Positions 7,757-15,426 are shown, numbered from the stretch's first letter. The stretch: DNA of 19,535 nt from Elusimicrobia bacterium UBA6262 (GCA_002441095.1 DJVG01000003.1:1-19535); one strand, 5' to 3'. The notes: generated by a model from the letters alone, not told the origin. Numbers and translations: made by a program.

Positions 7757-8689
7757 ATGAAGAGGAATTTGATACTTACTTTAACCGTAATAGCGATAGT
7801 TTTTCATATACAAGTTGCGCAAGCGGCTTTTAAAGACTGTGGTTGGGGGACCAGGCCTGCTGGCATGGGGGGAGCATTTGTTGGGGTAGCGAACGATAGT
7901 AATGCTCCCCTGTGGAACCCGGCAGGTATCGCTCAGATGAAATATACAGAAACCAGTTTCATGTATTCCACCTATTATAATGGTTTGGATCTCAAGGCAG
8001 GCAGTGACAGTGTCAGCCTGGGATTTAATTACCTCTCCTTTGTCTATCCCAAGAGCCCGCTTGGCGCTTTCGGAGTAAGCTGGGCGAATTTTACCGCCAC
8101 GAATCTCTATAAAGAAGATACCTATACCTTGACTTATGCAAAAAAGCTAAATGATTGGCTGCCGGAACTACCACCGATCATCTATTTAGGTCTTAACCTG
8201 AAATCAATGGGACATACTTATACGCTTGATGATTATGCCCAGAATGACCCGGTTTTTGTCCAGGGAGGAACCTCTAAGAGCGCTTTTACTGTGGATCTTG
8301 GGGCTTTGGTAAAACCTTGGGACAGGCTGGCTATAGGCATCGCGGCCAAGAACCTGACTCAGCCGGATGTAGGGTTGAAAGATGAAGATATAGTCCCGAT
8401 GGAGTTCAAAGTGGGCGCAGCGTACCGCTATACTCTTATTACTCCGGCTGTAGATATGACTATGCGTGATGGCGTCACCACTATGCATCTGGGAGTAGAA
8501 AGCTTCCTGATGCATAAAGCGCTGGGATTAAGAGCTGGCTGGAATTCTACAGAACTGACCTTTGGCTTCTCTTTTAACGGTATCCGTTCGCAAAACTTTG
8601 GTCTGAACCTTGATTATTCCTTTATTATGCCGCTGGAGATAGAAGATTCTTCCGGCAGTCACAGGATATCAATGGGCGTATGGTTCTAA
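7757..8689 (+). CDS. PorV/FadL-type outer-membrane beta-barrel protein
   Basis: This 310-aa protein has a signal peptide (VAQA, then AFKDCGWG). The hallmark RPAGMGGAFVGVANDSNAPL followed by WNPAGIA is that of the PorV/PorQ/UPF0164 branch of the FadL-like outer-membrane barrels. Alternating beta strands follow (SLGFNYLSF, GAFGVSWANF, YTLTYAKKL, YLGLNLKS), and the last residue is Phe (SMGVWF), a typical signal for the outer-membrane assembly machine. PorV acts as a shuttle for cargo proteins in type IX secretion, but other members have no such role. ATG 7757 is chosen because GGAGG (7744-7748) sits 8 bases before it; ATG 7751 directly touches the Shine-Dalgarno. Only 13 bases separate it from the 534-aa gene. 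Confidence 0.85.
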   Translation: MKRNLILTLTVIAIVFHIQVAQAAFKDCGWGTRPAGMGGAFVGVANDSNAPLWNPAGIAQMKYTETSFMYSTYYNGLDLKAGSDSVSLGFNYLSFVYPKSPLGAFGVSWANFTATNLYKEDTYTLTYAKKLNDWLPELPPIIYLGLNLKSMGHTYTLDDYAQNDPVFVQGGTSKSAFTVDLGALVKPWDRLAIGIAAKNLTQPDVGLKDEDIVPMEFKVGAAYRYTLITPAVDMTMRDGVTTMHLGVESFLMHKALGLRAGWNSTELTFGFSFNGIRSQNFGLNLDYSFIMPLEIEDSSGSHRISMGVWF

Positions 8690-8713
8690 AAGTCGTAACC
8701 AATATCAATGCTA

Positions 8714-8746
8714 AAGGAGACCTGAATCAAGGTCTCCTTATTTTTT
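8714..8746 (+). terminator. Intrinsic terminator inside the operon
   Basis: AAGGAGACC (8714-8722) pairs with GGTCTCCTT (8731-8739) with an 8-base loop, then ATTTTTTA. The Shine-Dalgarno AGGAGGGG (8747-8754) of the next gene starts immediately after the T-tract, leaving no room for a promoter. The genes at 8758 and 9738 would therefore rely on partial readthrough. Confidence 0.88.
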
Positions 8747-8757
8747 AGGAGGGGAAT

Positions 8758-9663
8758 ATGCCTAAGATAAAGACGCTGCTATTGGCAGGATGTTTTGTCC
8801 TGTCTGCCGGCATTTTACAGGCTACTGGCTTGACTGCAAATTTTGGTGATGTCTTGTTCGAAAACCTGAAGATAGGACAGCCTTTCAGCGCTCGTGATAA
8901 GGCCAATCTGCCGTATGTGGTGACTAATTCCGGGACTAAAGATATTGATATAGTGATCGAGGTCATACCGCCTCTGCCTAAGAACCTGAAACCAGGATAT
9001 GAACCGATACCTGATCCGCGCTGGATTACCTTGCACAAGAGAACAGGGACCTTAAAACCGAAAGAGCAACTTTCAACTGATTTTGTCTTTAATATTCCTA
9101 ACGATGAGAAGTTAATGGGCAGGAAATTCCAGGCAGTGCTTTATCCTTACACGTATGCTGGGATACTCAAGATCGGGGTTAATAGCAATGTCTTTTTTAC
9201 CATTGATAAGGAAAAAGGGCCTTATCCGATATACTTGAATCCCAAGGATTTCAAAGATAAGCAATCTTTCGAAGTGGCTCCTCAGGATATGTATGTGCAG
9301 GATGTCCCTTTAGGGGAAAAAGTCGATCTGGAAAAAAAGTACGGGCTGGTCTTAAGAATAACCAATACTACGGATCTACAGTGTAAGTATTATATGAATA
9401 CCATAAAAGTAAAAGACGAGCTTTCTGCCGCTACGCTAAAAGAAGGCTATCTGGACACGCCTGATCCGAATATATTATCCTTTGGATCCATAGAATTAGT
9501 GGTGAATCCCAAGGAAACAAAGAAAATGAAGCTCTTTCTCCAATTCCCTAAGGATAAACAATATGCGGGCAAGAACTACATGTTCCTGATACCAGTAGTC
9601 CAGGGAAACCAGGAAGTGCCGGTGATCCGTTATGTTTATCTTTATGTCACTACGAAGAAATAA
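8758..9663 (+). CDS. Secreted protein, paralogue 1 of a tandem pair
   Basis: This 301-aa protein is not recognised as a named family. It has an N-terminal signal peptide (about residues 1-22, cleavage near LQA/TG). An LLAGC motif at 8-12 could be read as a lipobox but is unusually near the start. The mature part is beta-rich. Segments shared with the 289-aa protein downstream are LTANFGDVLFENL, LKPGYEPIPDPRWI and KLMGRKFQAVLYPYTYAG, showing the two genes are paralogues. The N-terminal third of the 534-aa protein looks like a third, more distant member. The start follows AGGAGGGG directly after a terminator. A periplasmic or surface structural role is inferred from context only. Confidence 0.8.
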   Translation: MPKIKTLLLAGCFVLSAGILQATGLTANFGDVLFENLKIGQPFSARDKANLPYVVTNSGTKDIDIVIEVIPPLPKNLKPGYEPIPDPRWITLHKRTGTLKPKEQLSTDFVFNIPNDEKLMGRKFQAVLYPYTYAGILKIGVNSNVFFTIDKEKGPYPIYLNPKDFKDKQSFEVAPQDMYVQDVPLGEKVDLEKKYGLVLRITNTTDLQCKYYMNTIKVKDELSAATLKEGYLDTPDPNILSFGSIELVVNPKETKKMKLFLQFPKDKQYAGKNYMFLIPVVQGNQEVPVIRYVYLYVTTKK

Positions 9664-9737
9664 TGTTGCGTATATATTGATATAGTGGTATATATATAGA
9701 CAAGATTTCTTACTGGGCCACGGTAAAGCGGGGAAAA

Positions 9738-10607
9738 ATGAAAAAGAAGATACTTAAAATAATCGGTCTGTTCCTGTTGGCGCTCGTCAATGCCGGTGGC
9801 GCCTGGCCAGCGGCTTTAACGGTCAATTATGCAGACATCGTTTTAGATAATCTGCAGCCAGGGATCCCAACTAGCTGGTTACAGAGCACCGGGAGCGCTC
9901 TTGGCGTCAATAATACTGATGCACTGGGTGCTAATGTCTATTTTGAAATATTGATCCCTAATAAGAACCAGCTTAAAGCAGGGTACGAACCTATTCCTAA
10001 TGTTAGCTGGATTAAGCCTGAACGCATCAGCTTCTGGCTCAAGGCTAACGAGACTGAAAATCTGGACCTGATCGTGTATGCTCCCTACGATCAAAAATTA
10101 TTTGGCAGGCAATACCAGGCTATCCTGATGGCCTATACCCTGGCCGGGGCAGGAGTGATGCAGGACAGCATAAAAACCATGGTATTTCTTAATTTCAGCA
10201 CTGAGCCATATAATCGTGAAGCCCTGAATAAAAAAGTCCGTGAGGACCAGACCAATGACAAGATTGTCATGATCTATCCTAAAATGACCTCCCTTAAAAA
10301 AGTCAGCTTGAAGCGGAGGCTGGATTTTTCCCGGCTGGTTGTTACCAATAATAGCAGCGAAAAAATAACTCTCGCTTTATACGCCGTAGGATTGGCCAAT
10401 ACCCCGCCTTTAGCCAGGTTGATAAGTTTTAAAAATCCCGTCATTGAATTAAATAACAAAGAATCAAAAAGCATAGATATGTCCATAGATTTACCCCTAT
10501 TAAAACTTAAAGAAGGTCGGCCTATCTTGATCTTGATCGGAGCTAAGGATACGGCCAATCCTCCTAAAATAGGGCAATTTGGCCTCTTAATAGTGCAGTT
10601 TAACTGA
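9738..10607 (+). CDS. Secreted protein, paralogue 2 of a tandem pair
   Basis: This 289-aa protein has a signal peptide (MKKKILKIIGLFLLALV, cleavage near AWPA). It shares with the 301-aa neighbour the segments LTVNYADIVLDNLQPG, LKAGYEPIPNVSWI and KLFGRQYQAILMAYTLAGAG. The C-terminal half keeps beta strands but is less similar. The intergenic gap of 74 bases holds an AT-rich stretch and a 6-bp hairpin (TTACTG 9710-9715 / CGGTAA 9721-9726) before a modest GCGGGGA ribosome site. It is probably the last gene of the riboswitch operon, because the next gene has its own promoter. No function is claimed. Confidence 0.8.
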   Translation: MKKKILKIIGLFLLALVNAGGAWPAALTVNYADIVLDNLQPGIPTSWLQSTGSALGVNNTDALGANVYFEILIPNKNQLKAGYEPIPNVSWIKPERISFWLKANETENLDLIVYAPYDQKLFGRQYQAILMAYTLAGAGVMQDSIKTMVFLNFSTEPYNREALNKKVREDQTNDKIVMIYPKMTSLKKVSLKRRLDFSRLVVTNNSSEKITLALYAVGLANTPPLARLISFKNPVIELNNKESKSIDMSIDLPLLKLKEGRPILILIGAKDTANPPKIGQFGLLIVQFN

Positions 10608-10620
10608 GATCAAATAGAGG

Positions 10621-10648
10621 TTGACAAGAGCGATTTTTATGCTATATT
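10621..10648 (+). promoter_or_regulatory. Sigma70-type promoter for the 985-aa protein gene
   Basis: TTGACA (10621-10626), 16-base spacer and TATATT (10643-10648) preceded by TGC (extended -10). The layout matches the promoters at 3032 and 4621. Transcription should begin near 10655, giving a leader of about 80 bases. Confidence 0.85.
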
Positions 10649-10674
10649 TATAATATCCAGGAGCTACGGACTTC

Positions 10675-10720
10675 GGTTACATGGCTATATACAAATGGCT
10701 TCTGTAACCTATTTTATTTT
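10675..10720 (+). promoter_or_regulatory. Leader hairpin followed by T-rich tract (possible attenuator)
   Basis: GGTTACA (10675-10681) pairs with TGTAACC (10703-10709) around a 21-base loop, followed by TATTTTATTTT. This resembles a weak intrinsic terminator between promoter and coding start. No known riboswitch consensus, including GEMM-I, is recognised in the leader. Confidence 0.45.
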
Positions 10721-10737
10721 AGCGGAGCAACAGTGTA

Positions 10738-13695
10738 ATGTCATTTATTAAAAACATGAAAATTATCCTGGCCCTCGCCATTATATCCTGGCTTGTATTC
10801 CCAATCTCGCGGCTTTGGGCTGACGGCACGATTTATACCTTTTCCGAGAGCTTTGACACGATAGACCATAAGGGTCCCGATAATACTGCTGACTGGAACA
10901 GCGCGAACGGAGTGCTACAGTTGCCTGCCAACACTGATCCAGGTAGTAATACCAAGCAGATCAATGGCAGTGTCACTGTAATGGGCGACTATCTCTATTA
11001 TGCCTGGATCGATTTTCGCGGCGGTATCGGTAACAATAACGGTCACATCTACCTGCAGAGATATAGTAAGTCCGGAGCCAATCCTTTAGCCGCAGATGTA
11101 CAAGTAGATCATGGCAGCGGCATCAGTGATGGCTTTTTTGCTACCTATGTCAAAATGATCAATGACGGTACTTATGTCTATATTTTCTGGACCAATGGCA
11201 GCAGCCTGTACTTGCAAAAATTAAATGCCAATGCTGAAACCCAATGGGCCAGTGATTTACAGGTAAATGCTCCTACTGTAGCGGTCAATAATTATAACTA
11301 TGGGTATTTCTCCGGCATAGTCAACAGTGATCAATCCCTGTCGTTCTTCTGGAATAGCGGTGCCGGTGTGTATCTGCAGAAAGTGAAAATAGATCCTGCC
11401 GATGGTACCGGAGCCAGGGACGGTGACTCTATCCGGCTATTGGGCTCAAGTGCTAATCCGGTTTATGTCAACCTGTCCACTGCCAGCCGCGACAGCGCTG
11501 ATAATTATTACCTGATCTATTCCAGCTACAATAAGACAAATGCCAACACAGAGCTTTTCCTGGATAAATACAACTCCAGCGGTACAGCCGCCTGGGGAAA
11601 TCGTGTGACGATCGCCGTTGTGCAAAGCATTTACGGCGCAGATATAGTCACCGATGCTTCAGGTAATAGTTACATTGTCTGGGACCAAAGGAATTCTGGC
11701 AGCGGCTCTGATGCCTATATTACCGCTGTCAATTCCAGTGGCGCTACCATTAGCGGATGGACCGCGAAAAAAGTCTATACTGATACCAGTTATTATAACC
11801 AGACTAATCCCAGGGTCCGTCTTGACTCCAATAATGCGCCTAATGTGATCTGGTCAGATACCCGGACCAGCAGCAAACTGGATGTATATGCCCAGCGCTA
11901 TAACACCAGCGGGGCAGCCCAGTGGCCTGCGGCAGGGATCAAGGTGAATACAGGTGATAATCCTTCTGCCAATGCCGGTTATTACACTGGCTACAATGCC
12001 AATTTTGTGGTTGATACCGCCGGAGCCAATAACAGCCTGTATGTTGCCTGGTATGCGTACCGTAGTGCAGATTTTGATGTATTCGGGCAAAAAGTGACTT
12101 CTGCCGGCATAGCTAATGCCAGCGACTGGACCATTACCCAGACCGAGGCGGGCGGAGGATATGCTTTATCGGCAGAGGGTGTTTCTGATGATGTGCTTTA
12201 TCCGGGTAATCCTACCAGCCCGATACTTTCAGCCAAAGCTTACTGCAATTATTATTCCAGGGGACAAACCATTCAATTGTTTTTGTCTAACGATGGGACA
12301 ACGTGGCAAAGTGCGAGCCTAAACGGTACCAGCCTCTCTTTCAGTAATACCAATGGTAAAAGTCTCTACTGGAAAGCAGTGATATCCACCACTGATCTTT
12401 TTATCACTCCGGTAATATACAATATATTGATCGAATATACCATGGCCGGGGAAGTTAGCCCTTATCAGAAGATATTGTATATTTATGACGATTACTGGCA
12501 TTATCCGGCCAGCGGCTGGATGAACTATACTGCTATGGCCATGGATTCATTTAGCCATGATAATCCGGCTACTGGCTCATCCTGTGTGAAGATCACCTAT
12601 GATCCGGCTAAAGCATCTTGGGCCGGATTCTATGCCCAGGCCAGTGCGCAATGGGGCGGAGAAGGTATCGATTTGAGTAATTATTCGGCTATGCTCATCA
12701 GGGCTAAAGCAGGTGATGAAAACGCTAGCGCCATTCAGGTCCAATTTGGCGTCGGCGGAGATTCCGGTGACACTTGCAGTGTTAAGACCAATTTTATGGT
12801 CTTAACTAATGAATGGCAGACGTATGCTATTGACCTGACTAATAAGAATTTGACTAATATTAACGGATTGCTCTTAGTGGTCATGAGGCCGGCTGTGAAC
12901 ATTGACCCGTCATTTTATATCGATGATATCAAGTTCATCGGACCGGGTCCGGCGAAGATCACAGACTTGAATGCTACGCTCGGCAGCACTCCGGGCAGTA
13001 CCAACCTGACCTGGACAGCTCCGGCCGGAGATTATACCAATACCGCTTATGTCGTAAAATATTCAGCCAATTATATGTACAACCAGATTGATTTTAATAA
13101 CGCTACTGCTTACGGCCAATCCTGGATCCCAGGGACTCCCGGGTCCGCAGAGTCACATGCCGTGACTGGCTTAACCCCAGGTCAGGGTTATTATTTTGCT
13201 GTCCAGACTACAGATGATCAGGGGAATATGTCAGACCTGTCCAATATATTATATGTGATCGCCAGGACTGCGGGGATCGGTATTACGGTAGACGGGACAG
13301 TTGATTTAGGTTTAATGACAGCCGGAGAAACTAAAATTGCCGCTGATCCGGTCACCGTTACCAACATCGGCGGCGTACCGGTAACCTTAACTTTAAATTT
13401 AATTAATCCTCCGGGATGGGCAGCCGCGCCGGTACCGGGGATGAATCAGTATGCGTTACTCGGGGCCTTTGGCAGTACGAGCGGGGCGGTTATCTGGAAT
13501 GTCAATAACCATCTCCTGACAGACCAGGGCATAAAATGTACTAATGCTGTATATGCGGGAGATCAGAATGGGGTAGGCGTGGCGGTTAACGACCAGAGAA
13601 AGTTATGGCTCAGGCTTACTGCTCCTATAGGTATTGATATAGGGACAGAAAGACAAATTATTACCATTAGTGTGACTGCCGGGACAGTAAATTAA
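10738..13695 (+). CDS. Large multidomain exported protein (propeller-like repeats, Gal-binding-like, FN3, shared C-terminal domain)
   Basis: This 985-aa protein begins with a signal peptide ending near RLWA/DG. Residues about 50-470 hold repeated beta units with AWxD, VIWSDTRTS and YVAWYAYRSADFD signatures plus IYLQRY, YAQRYN and VFGQKV strands, suggesting a beta-propeller. Another beta domain with LFLSNDGTTWQ follows (about 470-570). Residues about 577-737 look like a galactose-binding-like jelly roll ending FYIDDIKFIG, similar to the first domain of the 392-aa protein. An FN3 domain (about 738-845) has LTWTAPAGDYTNTAYVVKYS and VTGLTPGQGYYFAV. Residues 846-985 match the C-terminal domain of the 392-aa protein (VDGTVDLG, TVTNIGGVPV, LINPPGW, YALLGAF). 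Start ATG 10738 follows GGAG; ATG 10756 is an alternative. It probably acts outside the cell or on its surface. Confidence 0.85.
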   Translation: MSFIKNMKIILALAIISWLVFPISRLWADGTIYTFSESFDTIDHKGPDNTADWNSANGVLQLPANTDPGSNTKQINGSVTVMGDYLYYAWIDFRGGIGNNNGHIYLQRYSKSGANPLAADVQVDHGSGISDGFFATYVKMINDGTYVYIFWTNGSSLYLQKLNANAETQWASDLQVNAPTVAVNNYNYGYFSGIVNSDQSLSFFWNSGAGVYLQKVKIDPADGTGARDGDSIRLLGSSANPVYVNLSTASRDSADNYYLIYSSYNKTNANTELFLDKYNSSGTAAWGNRVTIAVVQSIYGADIVTDASGNSYIVWDQRNSGSGSDAYITAVNSSGATISGWTAKKVYTDTSYYNQTNPRVRLDSNNAPNVIWSDTRTSSKLDVYAQRYNTSGAAQWPAAGIKVNTGDNPSANAGYYTGYNANFVVDTAGANNSLYVAWYAYRSADFDVFGQKVTSAGIANASDWTITQTEAGGGYALSAEGVSDDVLYPGNPTSPILSAKAYCNYYSRGQTIQLFLSNDGTTWQSASLNGTSLSFSNTNGKSLYWKAVISTTDLFITPVIYNILIEYTMAGEVSPYQKILYIYDDYWHYPASGWMNYTAMAMDSFSHDNPATGSSCVKITYDPAKASWAGFYAQASAQWGGEGIDLSNYSAMLIRAKAGDENASAIQVQFGVGGDSGDTCSVKTNFMVLTNEWQTYAIDLTNKNLTNINGLLLVVMRPAVNIDPSFYIDDIKFIGPGPAKITDLNATLGSTPGSTNLTWTAPAGDYTNTAYVVKYSANYMYNQIDFNNATAYGQSWIPGTPGSAESHAVTGLTPGQGYYFAVQTTDDQGNMSDLSNILYVIARTAGIGITVDGTVDLGLMTAGETKIAADPVTVTNIGGVPVTLTLNLINPPGWAAAPVPGMNQYALLGAFGSTSGAVIWNVNNHLLTDQGIKCTNAVYAGDQNGVGVAVNDQRKLWLRLTAPIGIDIGTERQIITISVTAGTVN

Positions 13696-13725
13696 TAAAA
13701 AGCCGAAGCTTTGGCGGACAGCGTG

Positions 13726-13757
13726 AAAAACCTTTGTTCCTTTGATAAGGTTTTTTT
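13726..13757 (+). terminator. Intrinsic terminator after the 985-aa gene
   Basis: AAAAACCTT (13726-13734) pairs with AAGGTTTTT (13747-13755) and runs into a T7 tract. It closes the surface-protein locus before the ribosomal operon. A small GCC/GGC palindrome (around 13702-13715) precedes it. Confidence 0.8.
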
Positions 13758-13773
13758 GTTTTGATAATAATGC

Positions 13774-13802
13774 TTGACTTTAAAGGATAATTTGGCTATA
13801 CT
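13774..13802 (+). promoter_or_regulatory. Promoter of the rplM-rpsI operon
   Basis: TTGACT (13774-13779), 17-base spacer, TATACT (13797-13802). It starts about 16 bases after the preceding terminator tract and about 50 bases before rplM. Confidence 0.75.
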
Positions 13803-13855
13803 TATAATCTCATTTTCAATTGAGGAAAACGTATTGAAAGGCGGACCAGAAAGAA

Positions 13856-14290
13856 ATGAAGACCACGATCGTAAATAAAGATGACATAAAAAAGAAATGG
13901 TATCTTATTGATGCCGAAGGCAAAGTCCTGGGGCGCGTAGCCTCAGAGGTTGCCGCTCTTTTGCGCGGTAAAGGCAAGCCTGAATTTTCACCACACCAGG
14001 ATCTAGGAGATGGGGTAGTGATCATTAATGCGGACAAGGTTATCCTGACCGGTAAAAAGCTTACCCAAAAATTTGATTTCCGTTATTCCGGCTATCCCGG
14101 GGGGCAAACTCTGACCCCGTACAGTATCCTGATGAAGAAAAATCCGGAAAAAGCCATGACTATGGCGGTTAAAGGCATGCTGCCGCCAAATAAGCTGCGG
14201 GATAAAATGATCAAGAGATTAAAAGTGGTTAAAGGAGCAACAGTACCGGCAAATTACCAAAATAGCGAAAAATATGAGATGAGAGGTTAG
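13856..14290 (+). CDS. rplM: 50S ribosomal protein L13
   Basis: This 144-aa protein has the normal L13 length and motifs: WYLIDAEGKVLGRVASEVA near the start, INADKVILTGKKL in the middle and AVKGMLPPNKLRDKMIKRLK towards the end. L13 is an early-assembly protein of the large ribosomal subunit. It is paired with rpsI four bases downstream, the standard bacterial operon. The ribosome site is weak (AAAGGCGG at 13837-13844, 11 bases away). Confidence 0.98.
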   Translation: MKTTIVNKDDIKKKWYLIDAEGKVLGRVASEVAALLRGKGKPEFSPHQDLGDGVVIINADKVILTGKKLTQKFDFRYSGYPGGQTLTPYSILMKKNPEKAMTMAVKGMLPPNKLRDKMIKRLKVVKGATVPANYQNSEKYEMRG

Positions 14291-14294
14291 GTAC

Positions 14295-14687
14295 ATGGCA
14301 GAGACGATACAAACTGTAGGCAGGAGAAAGAATTCCATCGCCCGTGCCGTTATGGTTGACGGACAGGGTACGATCACAGTTAATGATAAAACATTCGAAG
14401 AGTATTTTCAAAAAGATGAGACCCTGATGGCCATTGTGATGGAACCCCTTAAGGCAGTTAAGGCCACTAATAGATACGATATCAGCATTAAGGTCTATGG
14501 CGGGGGCAGTGTCGGGCAGGCTGGAGCCGTCAGGCACAGTATCGCCAGGGCGTTGGATAAAGCTGATCCCAGCAATCATGGGGCCTTAAAAAAGGCCGGG
14601 TTCTTAACCCGTGATCCCAGGGTGGTCGAACGGAAAAAGCCAGGCCGGCCAAAAGCCAGGAAAAGATTCCAATTCTCCAAGAGATAA
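14295..14687 (+). CDS. rpsI: 30S ribosomal protein S9
   Basis: This 130-aa protein matches S9: QTVGRRKNSIARAVMVDGQG at the start, DISIKVYGGGSVGQAGAVRH in the middle, ARALDKADP, and the basic tail ending RKRFQFSKR, whose last residues reach the ribosomal P site. It lies four bases after rplM. An intrinsic terminator inside a long palindrome follows. Confidence 0.98.
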   Translation: MAETIQTVGRRKNSIARAVMVDGQGTITVNDKTFEEYFQKDETLMAIVMEPLKAVKATNRYDISIKVYGGGSVGQAGAVRHSIARALDKADPSNHGALKKAGFLTRDPRVVERKKPGRPKARKRFQFSKR

Positions 14688-14692
14688 TTATC

Positions 14693-14805
14693 TAGCGTGT
14701 AGTGCATAGCGTATGGCGTATAGAAAAGCAACAAGCCCTGTTGATGAAAATCAACAGGGCTTTTAATTTTCTTACTATACGCTACACGCTCTACGCTATC
14801 CGCTA
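14693..14805. repeat. Long imperfect palindrome of degenerate heptamers around a terminator
   Basis: The right arm (14775-14805) has units CTATACG, CTACACG, CTCTACG, CTATCCG, CTA. The left arm (14693-14723) is their imperfect reverse complement, agreeing at about 24 of 31 positions. The arms flank the rpsI terminator. The right arm matches the array after tuf (1252-1282) at 29 of 31 positions although they lie over 13 kb apart. The right arm also supplies the TAG stop codon (14803-14805) of the minus-strand gene. Confidence 0.85.
14733..14764 (+). terminator. Intrinsic terminator after rpsI
   Basis: AAGCCCTGTTGA (14733-14744) pairs with TCAACAGGGCTT (14751-14762) over 12 bp with a 6-base loop, continuing into T's. 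It may also stop transcripts of the minus-strand gene arriving from the other side, though the T-run in that direction is poor. Confidence 0.92.
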
Positions 14806-15426
14806 TTTTATGTTGTAGCTTTTGAGAACTTTTAAGGTCTTCTTGGTCTGGTATTTAATTTGCCCGATGCCGGGAGCATACCAGCCGTACTCTTCACTTG
14901 GCTCATTATCGCGCACCTGGTGGATATAGATTTTCACGCACTTGAAGGTTCCGGCCGGTACGGTGAGCTTTTCATTAACAGATAATATCTCACAATGCAT
15001 TTTAATATTTTTATTGATCCAGGCGATCTTAAGTTTGCCTTCCCAGTCCCATTTAGCGTTTTTAGCCAAAGGGAATATCATGATCGGGATCTCCGGCGTG
15101 AAAACCGAGTTTGCTTCGGGGGTAAAGGATTTGCTGGCGGCGATTTTTTTCCAGAAAATGCCTTTCTCATTCTTGATCACATAAGCCCGGACAGTGCCCC
15201 GTTTGTCTTTCTGTTTCAGGATACTGCATGCTACTTTGTCATATATTTCCGGTGGATCGATAGTAGCTGTTTGCTCAAATATAGCCATCTTGTTTTCAAA
15301 GTCAGTGATCTCATAGACCCATTGGCTGCCTGGTGTAAGGGGATAATAGTCATCTTTATCCGCTCCCCAAGCTGTTATATAGAGGCCTAACAAGACTAAA
15401 GTGATTAATACTCTATTTGTGTTCAT
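14803..15426 (-). CDS. Small exported protein of unknown function
   Basis: This 207-aa protein has an N-terminal signal peptide (about residues 1-22, ending TAWGA before DKDD). The mature part opens with DYYPLTPGSQWVYEITDFE and ends with VPAGTFKCVKIYIHQ and EYGWYAPGIGQIKY. This YPL-G-WVY start and PAGTF-C-W-APGIG-K end is a pattern I know from many uncharacterised bacterial periplasmic or lipoprotein-like proteins, but I cannot give a function. A strong site AGGAGGG lies before ATG 15426. It is transcribed away from argC, and its stop codon lies inside the heptamer array downstream of rpsI. Confidence 0.8.
   Translation of the reverse strand: MNTNRVLITLVLLGLYITAWGADKDDYYPLTPGSQWVYEITDFENKMAIFEQTATIDPPEIYDKVACSILKQKDKRGTVRAYVIKNEKGIFWKKIAASKSFTPEANSVFTPEIPIMIFPLAKNAKWDWEGKLKIAWINKNIKMHCEILSVNEKLTVPAGTFKCVKIYIHQVRDNEPSEEYGWYAPGIGQIKYQTKKTLKVLKSYNIK

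Noticed and set aside
8779..8796. Lipoprotein signal (LLAGC) in the 301-aa protein
   Set aside because: The cysteine at position 12 leaves too short a hydrophobic stretch; a normal signal peptidase I site near LQA fits better, though not proven.
10681..10707. Eight-codon leader peptide ORF (ATG to TAA) in the leader of the 985-aa gene
   Set aside because: No Shine-Dalgarno at proper distance and no run of regulatory codons; it is formed by bases of the hairpin.
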